In this document: piece after piece, positions 17,037-25,231 of the stretch
Position numbering within the stretch: position 1 is the first letter of the stretch
How the letters are laid out: each line of letters begins with the position of its first letter
The notes under the pieces: generated by a model
Told to the model about the DNA's origin: nothing
The model's input: only the letters and a program-made list of their open reading frames with translations
Database searches by the model: none
Program-made: the position numbers and the translations under genes
Source of the DNA: Lysobacterales bacterium
Lineage (GTDB): Bacteria; Pseudomonadota; Gammaproteobacteria; Xanthomonadales; SZUA-36
Direction of reading: 5' to 3'
NCBI GenBank assembly: GCA_011524975.1
Contig: WTJD01000184.1
Location: forward strand, 7,844 to 49,230
DNA: 41,387 nt

Positions 17037-18082
17037 CGGTGGCCAGGCGGTATCTTTTTTACATCGAATACGACTATTGCTTTGCCGTGTTGCGGCCGAT
17101 CCAGCGGGCCATCAGGGAGCGCGGTGGTGAAACGGCCTGGCTGCCTGTAGGAGGAGAGGTCAACCGGCATTACCTGCGATCCGACGAGCGCGTGTTCGAG
17201 CATGTCAGCGAAGCCATTGAATGGAACCCGTACGCGGTCCTGGTGCCCGGTAACGAGGTGCCCGGGTTCTTGCCCGGTCTCAAGATCGAAGTGTTTCACG
17301 GGCTGAACTCCGGCAAGCGCCGCCGGCGCGATGGCGTGCAGTATCACTTTATCGTGCGGGGCTTGTTCGATTTGTACTGCACGCACGGCCCTAACACGAC
17401 GGCTCCTTTCGAAGCCCTGGCGAAAAAACACGGGCACTTTCTCGCTGCCGAGACAGGATGGTCCAAACTGGATCCGCTGTTCGATGGTTCGCTGACACTT
17501 CCTGAGTCAGACCGGCCGCTGGCGTTGTTCGCATCCACGCACACACCGCGCCTGTCCGCCGCGCCGCATGTGCTGGATACACTCCTGGCGCTGTCGGAAA
17601 CCGGCCCGTGGAAGTGGGTGGTCAATATGCACCCGAAGATGCCGAGGGAGATCGTCGATACTTATCGCGCCGCGCAGACCGATGGTCTCGAGTTTGTGGA
17701 AACAGACAATTTGTTGCCCTGGCTGGCGGCGGCGGAAGTAATGCTGTGTGACACCTCTTCGATTATTTCCGAGTTCCTGGTGCAGTTGAAGCCTGTGGTC
17801 ACCTTCCGGTCGGCAAAGTCGGCGGATTACCTGGTGGATGTGCAACAGACGCAGGACATCGGCCCGGCGCTCGAGCACGCTGCATCAAGACCCCACGAAC
17901 TGATGAAGAGCATTCGGCGCTACGCGGACCAGACACATCCCTACCGTGACGGCCGCTCCAGCCAGCGAACGCTGGACGCCATCGATGCGCTCGCGCAAGA
18001 GCGGGTGGCCGGCCTCAAGAAAAAGCCGCGAAATTTTCATCGCCACTGGAAAATGCGACGCTTGCTCGATCACTGGTCCTAG
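17033..18082 (+). CDS. CDP-glycerol glycerophosphotransferase-like protein
   Basis: This 349-residue protein belongs to the TagB/TagF-like glycerophosphotransferase superfamily. Visible motifs are FHGLNSGKRRR with His89, STHTPRLSA, NMHPKMP with His200, and CDTSSIISEFL with Asp240, the usual nucleotide-binding D-x-SS-x-x-x-E block. In Gram-positives such enzymes polymerise teichoic acid; in gammaproteobacteria they are found with LPS-core glycosyltransferases. A likely role is to place glycerol phosphate, or a related unit, on the LPS core or capsule anchor. It is shorter than TagF and lacks its membrane-binding N-terminal part. Translation is coupled to the preceding GT4 gene. No CDP-glycerol synthesis gene is in the window. 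Confidence 0.82.
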   Translation: MTVARRYLFYIEYDYCFAVLRPIQRAIRERGGETAWLPVGGEVNRHYLRSDERVFEHVSEAIEWNPYAVLVPGNEVPGFLPGLKIEVFHGLNSGKRRRRDGVQYHFIVRGLFDLYCTHGPNTTAPFEALAKKHGHFLAAETGWSKLDPLFDGSLTLPESDRPLALFASTHTPRLSAAPHVLDTLLALSETGPWKWVVNMHPKMPREIVDTYRAAQTDGLEFVETDNLLPWLAAAEVMLCDTSSIISEFLVQLKPVVTFRSAKSADYLVDVQQTQDIGPALEHAASRPHELMKSIRRYADQTHPYRDGRSSQRTLDAIDALAQERVAGLKKKPRNFHRHWKMRRLLDHWS

Positions 18083-18179
18083 TGTTGCCGGCGGCGCCCG
18101 ATGGGCGGGCAGCCCGGGTCGTGATGGGGTAAAGTCCCAGTTCCGAAATCCGTCGGGTTGATAGTGACAGGCCCTGATC

Positions 18180-18977
18180 ATGACCCTGCTGCAACTGATT
18201 GTGCTGGCCCTGATACAGGGCCTGACCGAGTTCCTGCCGATTTCCAGTTCCGCGCACCTTATTCTCGGCAGCAAGCTGTTCCAGTGGCCGGACCAGGGGC
18301 TGGTGTTCGACGTGGCCACGCACGTGGGCACGCTGTTGGCGGTGCTGTTCTATTTTCGACATATGATCTGGCAGATGGTCAGTGCGTGGCTGTCACCGGC
18401 CATCCAGCCGGAGCAGGCAAGATACCGCGCGTTGGGAAAGTACCTGGTCCTCGCGAGCATTCCGGTTATCGCTGTGGGCGGGCTGGCCGGAGGCTGGGTT
18501 GAGACCCACCTCCGTGATGTGAAGATCATTGCCATGTCCACCCTCGTGTTCGGTGTGCTGCTGTGGGTGGCGGATGCTTTTTCTGGCAGCGGTAAAAAGC
18601 TGGAGCACATGACGCTGCGTCCGGCGCTTTGGATTGGCATCGCCCAGGCCTTCGCGCTGATCCCGGGCGCGTCGCGTTCGGGGGTCACCATCACCATGGG
18701 GCGCATGCTCGGTTTTGGTGCGGAAGATGCGGCAAAGTTTTCTTTTCTGCTGGCCATCCCTGTGATCTCGGCGGCGGGTGTCTATGGTTTGCTGCGTATG
18801 CTCCAGGGTTCCGGCGGCATCGATTGGACGCTGTTTGGGCTGGCGATTGGCGCATCAGCGCTGGCCGGATGGGTGTGTATCGCGGTGTTCCTCGCTTTGC
18901 TCAGGCGCGTGGGGCTGCTGCCGTTCATCATCTACCGGCTGCTGCTGGGCGCCTTGTTGGTGTGGTTGGCCTGGTAA
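18180..18977 (+). CDS. uppP: undecaprenyl-diphosphate phosphatase
   Basis: The 265-residue inner-membrane enzyme removes a phosphate from undecaprenyl diphosphate, recycling the lipid carrier for peptidoglycan and O-antigen building. The conserved GLTEFLPISSSAHL motif at 14-27 contains the essential glutamate, and PGASRSGVT at 162-170 the essential arginine. About eight membrane segments are visible. The length fits UppP/BacA (E. coli 273). The ATG at 18180 is preceded by only a weak ribosome site. It lies 97 bases after the envelope glycosyltransferase cluster. The stop codon TAA is directly followed by the first NtrC site of glnA, so no space remains for a terminator before the regulatory region. 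Confidence 0.96.
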   Translation: MTLLQLIVLALIQGLTEFLPISSSAHLILGSKLFQWPDQGLVFDVATHVGTLLAVLFYFRHMIWQMVSAWLSPAIQPEQARYRALGKYLVLASIPVIAVGGLAGGWVETHLRDVKIIAMSTLVFGVLLWVADAFSGSGKKLEHMTLRPALWIGIAQAFALIPGASRSGVTITMGRMLGFGAEDAAKFSFLLAIPVISAAGVYGLLRMLQGSGGIDWTLFGLAIGASALAGWVCIAVFLALLRRVGLLPFIIYRLLLGALLVWLAW

Positions 18978-18994
18978 TGCACAATAATAGTGCA
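18978..18994. promoter_or_regulatory. NtrC-type enhancer site 1 of glnA
   Basis: The 17-base dyad TGCACAATAATAGTGCA begins at the base after the uppP stop codon and has the conserved half-sites of NtrC enhancers. Its centre is about 201 bases upstream of the predicted sigma-54 start. Confidence 0.75.
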
Positions 18995-19008
18995 TTAAGT
19001 TTCCTTAG

Positions 19009-19025
19009 TGTTCTATAATGGTGCA
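19009..19025. promoter_or_regulatory. NtrC-type enhancer site 2 of glnA
   Basis: TGTTCTATAATGGTGCA has one perfect half-site (TGGTGCA) and one degenerate half. Its centre is exactly 31 bases, about three helical turns, from site 1, close to the 32-base spacing of the E. coli glnA enhancer pair. Confidence 0.65.
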
Positions 19026-19089
19026 TAAGTGGTGATCTGCTGGCAGGCAGTGTCTCAAGCCGATCTGAGAAGGTCGTTAAAATCCGTAA

Positions 19090-19102
19090 TCATGAGTTGA
19101 TT
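19090..19102 (-). promoter_or_regulatory. possible IHF site between glnA enhancer and promoter
   Basis: On the minus strand AATCAACTCATGA matches the IHF consensus WATCAR-N4-TTR at 8 of 9 defined positions. The location between the NtrC sites and the -24 box is where a DNA bend would help looping. The match is short, so it may be chance. Confidence 0.3.
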
Positions 19103-19160
19103 GTGGTGCTATCTTCTTCCAAATAGTTGTCAACTTCTGATAAGGCTGTTTCACTGATTT

Positions 19161-19177
19161 TGGCATGACTTCTGCAT
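19161..19177 (+). promoter_or_regulatory. sigma-54 promoter of glnA
   Basis: TGGCATGACTTCTGCAT has GG at 19162-19163 and GC at 19174-19175, ten bases apart, and closely resembles the glnK promoter. Transcription should start near 19187, about 46 bases before the glnA ATG. Confidence 0.85.
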
Positions 19178-19232
19178 GTATATCTTGAACCATTTCAGGT
19201 CATGACCTGCCATCCACAGAGGACAAGCCAAC

Positions 19233-20642
19233 ATGAGTGCAGCTGACATTCTCAAAAAAATCAGTGACGAGGGCATTGCCTACGTCGATCTCCGATTCTG
19301 CGACACCCGCGGTAAAGAACAACACGTCACCCTTCCGGCCGGCGCGGTCGATGATGAGTTTTTCGAAGAAGGAAAGATGTTCGACGGTTCTTCGATTGCG
19401 GGATGGAAGGGCATCAATGAATCGGACATGGTGCTGATGCCTGATCCGGACGCGGTTTTCGTCGATCCGTTCACCGAGCAGAGCACGCTTGTGCTCAGGT
19501 GTGATGTGCTCGAGCCGGACACGCTTGAAGGGTACAGCCGCTGCCCTCGCTCGCTGTCGAAGCGTGCGGAAGCTTTTCTGAAGTCGAGCGGAATTGCCGA
19601 CACGGCTTATTTTGGTCCCGAGCCGGAATTTTTCGTATTCGATGATGTTCGTTTTGGCAATGACGTGTCGGGTTCCTACTACCACATTGATTCCGAGGAG
19701 GCGGCCTGGAACACCGGCACCGAATTCGAGGGCGGAAACCTCGGGCACCGCACCCGGGTCAAGGGCGGTTATTTTCCGGTACCGCCGGTGGACTCGCTGC
19801 ACGACCTGCGCGCAGACATCTGCGACATCCTGATGGGCATGGGTATGGGCGTTGAGGTCCATCACCACGAGGTGGGAACAGCCGGTCAGTGCGAGATTGG
19901 CACCCGGTTTGACACGCTGACGGCCAAGGCAGACCAGCTGCTGATGATGAAATACGCGGTGCTGAACGTCGCCCACCGCCAGGGTCGGACGGCAACGTTC
20001 ATGCCGAAACCGCTGGTGGGTGACAACGGGTCGGGCATGCACGTACACCAGTCCCTGGTCAAAGACGGACAGAATCTTTTCTCCGGCGATGAGTACGGTG
20101 GCCTGTCACCCATGGCGCTGCATTACATCGGCGGCATCTTCAAGCACGCACGGGCCATCAACGCGTTCGCCAATGCCACCACCAACAGCTACAAGCGACT
20201 GGTTCCGGGTTTCGAGGCCCCGGTCATGCTGGCTTATTCTGCCCGCAACCGGTCTGCCTCCTGCCGCATCCCCCATGTGGCCAACCCCAAAGCACGCCGA
20301 ATTGAGATCCGCTTTGGCGACCCGGCCGGCAACGGTTACCTGACGTTTGCCGCCATGATGATGGCGGGCATCGATGGCATCATCAACAAGATCAGCCCGG
20401 GAGCACCGCTGGACAAGGATCTGTACGACCTGCCGCCAGAGGAAGAGGCTTCGATCCCGACCGTCTGCCACAGCCTGGACCAGGCGCTGGAGGCCCTGGA
20501 TGGAGACCGCGACTTCCTCAAGGCGGGCGGCGTGTTCAGCGATGACCTGATCGATGGATACATCGCGTTGAAGATGGACGAGGTCACGCGCTTCCGCATG
20601 TCGACCCATCCGGTCGAATTCGACATGTACTATTCTGTCTAA
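19233..20642 (+). CDS. glnA: glutamine synthetase type I
   Basis: The 469-residue dodecameric enzyme makes glutamine from glutamate, ammonium and ATP, the entry point of ammonium assimilation. The length equals that of the E. coli enzyme. DGSSIAGW at 51-58, the EPEFFVFD block, the [13 protein letters not shown] metal/ATP region, the [18 protein letters not shown] block and NRSASCRIP are all intact. The adenylylation target Tyr398 in LYDLPPEE is kept, so activity is probably controlled by GlnE as well as by transcription. It is preceded by a sigma-54 promoter and two NtrC sites and followed by a DUF4124 gene and ntrBC. Confidence 0.98.
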   Translation: MSAADILKKISDEGIAYVDLRFCDTRGKEQHVTLPAGAVDDEFFEEGKMFDGSSIAGWKGINESDMVLMPDPDAVFVDPFTEQSTLVLRCDVLEPDTLEGYSRCPRSLSKRAEAFLKSSGIADTAYFGPEPEFFVFDDVRFGNDVSGSYYHIDSEEAAWNTGTEFEGGNLGHRTRVKGGYFPVPPVDSLHDLRADICDILMGMGMGVEVHHHEVGTAGQCEIGTRFDTLTAKADQLLMMKYAVLNVAHRQGRTATFMPKPLVGDNGSGMHVHQSLVKDGQNLFSGDEYGGLSPMALHYIGGIFKHARAINAFANATTNSYKRLVPGFEAPVMLAYSARNRSASCRIPHVANPKARRIEIRFGDPAGNGYLTFAAMMMAGIDGIINKISPGAPLDKDLYDLPPEEEASIPTVCHSLDQALEALDGDRDFLKAGGVFSDDLIDGYIALKMDEVTRFRMSTHPVEFDMYYSV

Positions 20643-20682
20643 GGGTACTGCCGGCTTTGGATTTGCGGCAGTTCCGGGCAAA

Positions 20683-20706
20683 CCGGCCGGGGTCTTTCCC
20701 GGCCGG
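20683..20706 (+). terminator. hairpin between glnA and the DUF4124-ntrBC genes
   Basis: CCGGCCGGG and CCCGGCCGG form a nine-base GC-only stem with loop GTCTTT. It is not followed by a T-run, so it may lower read-through or stabilise the glnA message, rather than stop transcription fully. In E. coli a terminator occupies the same place between glnA and ntrB. Confidence 0.5.
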
Positions 20707-20726
20707 GTAAACAAGGAGTATTGCCA

Positions 20727-21323
20727 ATGAACAGTTCTACAGCCGGATTGCTATCGAAAGTACTGATGGCCGCGTGTCTGGTGGCTTTTACCGCTACCGC
20801 CGCGGCGCAGGTTTACAAAACCGTAGATGAGAACGGCAACGTGATTTACACAGACCAGCCGCCCGACCCGGACGCGAAGCCGGTGGAGTTGCCGGGTCTC
20901 AGCGTGATCGAGTCCGTCAAGGCGCCTGAGCCGGTCGAGTCTGAGGCCGCGGAGCCAGGAGAAGAGGCGGTGACCGATATCCGGGAACTGCGTCGGGGCT
21001 ACCGCGACTTCCAGATCACCAAGCCGGCCCAGGACGAATATGTGGAGGGCACCGGCAATGTGGTGACCATCGCCTGGGATACGCGTTATGCGCTACAGCC
21101 GGGCATGGCGGTCATCATCAGCCTGGATGGCACCCAGTTGGAGCCCACCGTGTCTTCGGCCATCACGGTTCAGCAAGTCGACCGGGGTGAACACACCATA
21201 TCGGCAAGGCTGGTGGATTCGCAGCTGCGGGTTATTGCCGACGCTGCGCCGGTGACTTTCTACGTTCGACAGTTCTCCCAGAACTTTGGCGGCCCCGCCA
21301 GACCGGCACCTGCGAGGCGATGA
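20727..21323 (+). CDS. exported DUF4124-domain protein
   Basis: The 198-residue protein starts at ATG 20727 with AAGGAG eight bases upstream; the TTG two codons earlier is rejected. A signal peptide of about 25 residues ends in ATAAAQ. The DUF4124 motif VYKTVDENGNVIYTDQPP follows immediately. After an acidic linker (EPVESEAAEPGEEAV) the second half (LRRGYRDFQITKPAQDEY; GNVVTIAWDTRYALQPG) looks like an immunoglobulin-like beta domain. The function of DUF4124 proteins is unknown; they are periplasmic or outer-membrane associated. Its position between glnA and ntrB recurs in some gammaproteobacteria and may only reflect co-expression, though it could couple envelope state to nitrogen control. 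Confidence 0.88.
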   Translation: MNSSTAGLLSKVLMAACLVAFTATAAAQVYKTVDENGNVIYTDQPPDPDAKPVELPGLSVIESVKAPEPVESEAAEPGEEAVTDIRELRRGYRDFQITKPAQDEYVEGTGNVVTIAWDTRYALQPGMAVIISLDGTQLEPTVSSAITVQQVDRGEHTISARLVDSQLRVIADAAPVTFYVRQFSQNFGGPARPAPARR

Positions 21324-21335
21324 CCGCGCGGCCGC

Positions 21336-22355
21336 ATGTTGGATCAATTGCAAACAGCCGTCGTGGAATTGGATGCGCTCAACCGTATTCAGCAGATGAA
21401 CCTGGCGGCAGAGCAATGCCTGGATGGCGGCAGGGACCGGCTGGCCGGGCAGTCATTCGACGACCGGGTGGACATGCCTGAGGCGTTGCTCGACGCAGCC
21501 GCCGCTACCCGCGAAGACGGCAACCAGCGTCACTTGCGAGAGTGCTCGATGCCGGGCGGGCTTTACGATTGCGTCACCCAGGCATTGCCCGACGGGCACC
21601 TTCTGCTCGAGTTTCACGATATGCGACATGATCGCAACTGGTGGCAGCTGCAGCAGCGTGAGGTGCAAACCGGAATGCTGAATCTGCTCAGGCGAAACCT
21701 GGGCCACGAACTGCGCAATCCCATGGGCGGGATTCGTGGCGCCGCGCAAATGCTGGCGGGTGAGCTCAAAGACGAGGAGCTGGGCACGCTGGCCAGGCTG
21801 ATCATGCGTGAAGTCGACCGGGTGGAGGAACTGATCAAACGCTTTGGTCAGCCAAGGCTGAGTCACAGCAGAGCGGACATTTATAAAGTCATCGATGAAG
21901 CCCTGGATCTGCTGCGGGCAGAATCAGCCGGCCGGGTCGTTTTCGAGCGTGACTATGACCCCAGCATACCCCTGCTGCCGGGAGACGCTTCGGCGCTGCG
22001 CCAGGTGATGCTCAATCTGATCCGTAACGCCGGCCAGGCGGGCGCCCGGAATATTCTCCTCAAAACACGAATCGAGCATGAGGCGTCGTTTTTGCCGACC
22101 GGGTGCGGGATGTTGGCGCGAATTGACGTTGAGGATGACGGCGATGGTGTGCCGGAGGACATCCGGGCTTTGCTCTTTCTCCCCCTGGTGACGGGACGGC
22201 GTGATGGCACCGGGTTGGGTCTGGCGCTGGCACAGCAGATTGCCGCGGCACACGGTGGGCTTCTTTCCTACGAGGCCCTGGCCGAGGGAAGCCGTTTCAG
22301 CCTGCGCTTGCCGCTGACCCAGCAGACCGTGATGGAGGAGGCCGTCAATGGCTGA
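21336..22355 (+). CDS. ntrB: nitrogen sensor histidine kinase/phosphatase NtrB
   Basis: The 339-residue cytoplasmic kinase phosphorylates NtrC when nitrogen is low and dephosphorylates it when PII binds. A divergent PAS-like domain fills about residues 1-95. The H-box NLGHELRNPMGGIRGAAQML contains the phosphorylated His124. The ATPase motifs are NLIRNAGQAG (N-box, about 227-236), DDGDGVP (267-273) and GTGLGLAL (291-298). There are no transmembrane segments, as expected for NtrB and unlike NtrY. The length is close to E. coli GlnL (349). It overlaps ntrC by eight bases, so their levels are coupled. It lies 12 bases after the DUF4124 gene. Confidence 0.95.
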   Translation: MLDQLQTAVVELDALNRIQQMNLAAEQCLDGGRDRLAGQSFDDRVDMPEALLDAAAATREDGNQRHLRECSMPGGLYDCVTQALPDGHLLLEFHDMRHDRNWWQLQQREVQTGMLNLLRRNLGHELRNPMGGIRGAAQMLAGELKDEELGTLARLIMREVDRVEELIKRFGQPRLSHSRADIYKVIDEALDLLRAESAGRVVFERDYDPSIPLLPGDASALRQVMLNLIRNAGQAGARNILLKTRIEHEASFLPTGCGMLARIDVEDDGDGVPEDIRALLFLPLVTGRRDGTGLGLALAQQIAAAHGGLLSYEALAEGSRFSLRLPLTQQTVMEEAVNG

Positions 22356-23751
22356 ACATACCCGCGTCTGGATCGTTGATGATGATGAAGCGATTCGCTT
22401 CGTGCTGCAGCGAGCGCTGCAAAAAGACGGCTACTCCGTGCAGGCGTTTTCGAAGGTTGGCGACATCGCCGGTGCGCTGCAGAGTGACTCGCCCGATGTG
22501 ATCGTGACGGACATCCGCCTGCCGGACGCGGATGGACTCAGCGTGCTGGAGACGCTGGATCAAATGGGCAAGGAAATACCGGTGATCGCCATCACCGGCT
22601 TCTCGGACCTGGATCAGGCCGTCTCCGCATTCAAGCAGGGCGTGTTCGACTACATCGCCAAGCCCTTTGACCTCGAGCAGGTGCTGTCCGTTGTGGCCAG
22701 GGCCTGCGCGGGCAACAAAGCCGCCCACCGGGGCGATGCCGCCGGTGGGAGCGGCCGCCTGATTGGCGAATCAGCGGCCATGCAGGATGTTTTTCGCACC
22801 ATAGGACGCCTGTCGCGAACCGCGATCAGCGTGCTCATTACGGGTGAGACAGGCTCTGGAAAGGAGGTGGTGGCCAGGGCGCTGCATGAACACAGCCCGC
22901 GTGCTTCCGGCCCGTTTGTCGCCATCAACACCGCGGCGATTCCCTCTGACCTGCTGGAGTCCGAGCTGTTTGGTCATGAGCGGGGGGCGTTTACCGGTGC
23001 TCACGCGCGCAGAGCCGGGCGTTTCGAGGAAGCCTCAGGCGGGACCCTGTTCCTGGATGAAATTGGAGACATGCCATTGCCCCTTCAGACCCGCTTGTTA
23101 CGGGTGCTGGCAGAGGGGGATTACTACCGGGTAGGTGGAAGAGACCTGCTCAGCGCCAACGTGCGCGTTATTGCCGCGACGCATCAGGATCTCGAGGCGA
23201 AAATTGCCGCAGGTTCTTTCCGGGAAGACCTGTATCACCGACTCAACGTGATCAATATTGCCCTGCCCCCTTTGCGTGAGCGCCAGGAGGACATACCGGC
23301 GCTGGCCAGCCATTTTCTGCAGGCGGCGGCCCTGGAAATGGGGCTGGAGGTCAAGCGCTTCCGCCCGGAAACAATAGACCGCTTGCAGCAGATGAGCTGG
23401 CCCGGGAATATTCGACAGTTGCAGAACCTTTGTCAGCAGCTGTGTGTCATGGCCCCCGGCGAGCAGATTTTTATCGAGGATTTGCCCCCAGACACCGTCT
23501 CACAGGCGGGCTCGGAGAGCGTGGATGGCTGGCCTGAGCACTTGCGGCACTGGATGCGGCAATCGCTGCGTTCCGGGCGCCCAGACCTGATGGCCGCGGC
23601 ACGGGAGCAACTCGAACGGGTTGCGCTCAATTGCGCGCTCGAATACACCAACGGCAAGCGTATTGAGGCTGCCCGTCTGTTGGGGCTGGGTCGCAATACG
23701 CTGACCCGAAAGCTGAAAGAACTGGAGGGTGTCGAAGCGGATGGGGTGTGA
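22348..23751 (+). CDS. ntrC: nitrogen response regulator NtrC, sigma-54 activator
   Basis: The 467-residue protein has a receiver domain with Asp11/Asp12, phosphoacceptor Asp55 (VTDIRLPD) and Lys105. The AAA+ domain has Walker A GETGSGKE (166-173), the sigma-54 contact loop GAFTGA (213-218) and Walker B TLFLDEIG (233-240), all intact. The C-terminal Fis-like helix-turn-helix is NGKRIEAARLLGLGRNTLTRKLKEL. Phosphorylated NtrC oligomerises at enhancer sites and opens sigma-54 promoters. Likely targets in this window are glnA and glnK-amtB, which have matching sites. It is the last gene of the glnA cluster and converges with dtd across 15 bases without a visible terminator. Confidence 0.98.
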   Translation: MAEHTRVWIVDDDEAIRFVLQRALQKDGYSVQAFSKVGDIAGALQSDSPDVIVTDIRLPDADGLSVLETLDQMGKEIPVIAITGFSDLDQAVSAFKQGVFDYIAKPFDLEQVLSVVARACAGNKAAHRGDAAGGSGRLIGESAAMQDVFRTIGRLSRTAISVLITGETGSGKEVVARALHEHSPRASGPFVAINTAAIPSDLLESELFGHERGAFTGAHARRAGRFEEASGGTLFLDEIGDMPLPLQTRLLRVLAEGDYYRVGGRDLLSANVRVIAATHQDLEAKIAAGSFREDLYHRLNVINIALPPLRERQEDIPALASHFLQAAALEMGLEVKRFRPETIDRLQQMSWPGNIRQLQNLCQQLCVMAPGEQIFIEDLPPDTVSQAGSESVDGWPEHLRHWMRQSLRSGRPDLMAAAREQLERVALNCALEYTNGKRIEAARLLGLGRNTLTRKLKELEGVEADGV

Positions 23752-23766
23752 GGCGGGGTTCGGAAA

Positions 23767-24228
23767 TTATGAGGCCTTCACCTGCAACCAGAACGTCACC
23801 GGCCCGTCGTTGACCAGTTCCACCTGCATATGCGCGCCAAACTCACCTGAAGGGCAGGTGCCCAGTCGTGCGCGGGCCTGGCTCAGCAGGTAGTCATACA
23901 ACCGACGTCCATCCTGAGGTTCTGCGGCGCTGGTGAAGCTCGCGCGATTGCCCTTGTTGGTATTCGCGGCCAGCGTAAATTGGGAAACCAGCAGCAGTTC
24001 GCCACCGACCTGCTCCAGGTTGAGGTTCATCTTTCCATCGTCATCGTCAAACATGCGATAAGCGAGCACGCGCTGCAGCAATCGGTTCGCCTGTGCTTCC
24101 GTGTCACCCCGTTCAACCCCAATCAATGCCAGTATCCCGCGGCCGATGCTGCCGGTTACGCGGTGCTCCTGCCCCGGGCCATTAACAAGCACCCTGGCTT
24201 CAGATACTCTTTGCAGCAATGCAATCAT
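23767..24228 (-). CDS. dtd: D-aminoacyl-tRNA deacylase
   Basis: The 153-residue cytoplasmic enzyme removes D-amino acids, and also glycine mischarged on tRNA-Ala, from tRNA. Both catalytic motifs are present: SQFTLAA at 82-88 and the cross-subunit Gly-cisPro motif NDGPVT at 140-145. The start [13 protein letters not shown] is the classic DTD N-terminus, and the length is that of the family (about 145). It converges with ntrC and is divergent from the acyltransferase gene across 79 bases. It appears to be a single-gene unit. Confidence 0.97.
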   Translation of the reverse strand: MIALLQRVSEARVLVNGPGQEHRVTGSIGRGILALIGVERGDTEAQANRLLQRVLAYRMFDDDDGKMNLNLEQVGGELLLVSQFTLAANTNKGNRASFTSAAEPQDGRRLYDYLLSQARARLGTCPSGEFGAHMQVELVNDGPVTFWLQVKAS

Positions 24229-24307
24229 TGATATCAGCTCCGAAGACGTCTTTTCCGGCCCATGTTAGCAGGCTGGGATCCGCGGCTTTCAAGGAGGCCA
24301 TCTCGAC

Positions 24308-25183
24308 GTGAGGGTATGGCTGCTCAGGACCATGGTGTTTCTGCTGGCATTGATTCCCGCGCGCGCGCTGGCCTGGATGAGCTACCCCTTGGGCAGGCTG
24401 GCCTGGAGGTTCGCCAAGACCCGCAGGCAGACGACACTGCAGAATTTGTCAGCCTGTTTTCCGGACCTCGACAGCGAGCAACGCGAGCGCCTGGGCCGCG
24501 AAAGCATGCGCCATTTTGTGCTGACCGGGCTGGAGGCGGGAATGGGCTGGGCGTGGTCTGAAAGACGGCTCAGGAAGCTGTTTGTGCCGGCGCATGATGA
24601 GGAACTGGCCACCCGGGCGCTGGCCGCGGAGCGCGGCGTGCTTTGCCTGGTGCCGCATTTCGGCAACTGGGAGCTGATGAGCCACTGGGCCCAGTTTCGC
24701 GTGCCCTTGCTGGCCCTGTTCAAACCCGGCGGCGGAGACGCGATCCAGGAGGTGGTGATCAGGAACCGAACCCGATTTGGCGCCATCATGGCGCCGACCA
24801 CTTCATCCGGGCTGAAACAGCTTTATCGGCATGCGCGCGAAGGTAACCTGGTGGCTGTGCTGCCCGATCAGGACCCGGGAAGGGGCAAAGGGGAGTTTGC
24901 CCCGTTCTTCGGGGTTCCCGCCTTGACCGGCGCTCTGAGTGTTCGCCTGATTCAGAAAACAGGCTGCACGGTGCTTTTCGCGGCCTGCCGACGGGTTGGC
25001 CCGGCCCGGTACCAGGCCTGTTTTGTCGCGGCGGATGATGAGATCTACGATCCGGACACCCGAGTTGCGCTCGCGGCGCTCAACCGCGGTGTCGAGCGGG
25101 TCGTTGAGTTGGAACCGGCCCAATACCTGTGGGCGTACAAGCGGTTCAAGACCCGGCCGGCGGGCGAGCCGTCTTTCTACTGA
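24308..25183 (+). CDS. LpxL/HtrB-like lysophospholipid (lipid A) acyltransferase
   Basis: The 291-residue protein starts at GTG 24308 with AAGGAGG ten bases upstream. An N-terminal membrane segment (LLRTMVFLLALIPARALAW) anchors it to the inner membrane. The acyltransferase catalytic motif HFGNWE gives His117 and Glu122, and a PDQDPGRGKGEFAPFFGVPA block follows, as in lipid A late acyltransferases. It probably transfers an acyl chain from acyl-ACP to the lipid A precursor or a related lipid. It is slightly shorter than E. coli LpxL (306). Whether it acts as LpxL, LpxM or on an ornithine-type lipid cannot be told from the sequence. Confidence 0.9.
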   Translation: MRVWLLRTMVFLLALIPARALAWMSYPLGRLAWRFAKTRRQTTLQNLSACFPDLDSEQRERLGRESMRHFVLTGLEAGMGWAWSERRLRKLFVPAHDEELATRALAAERGVLCLVPHFGNWELMSHWAQFRVPLLALFKPGGGDAIQEVVIRNRTRFGAIMAPTTSSGLKQLYRHAREGNLVAVLPDQDPGRGKGEFAPFFGVPALTGALSVRLIQKTGCTVLFAACRRVGPARYQACFVAADDEIYDPDTRVALAALNRGVERVVELEPAQYLWAYKRFKTRPAGEPSFY

Positions 25184-25231
25184 CCGGCACGGGTCGAGGA
25201 CGTGATTCCAGGATGCGCGGGAGCGGATGGT

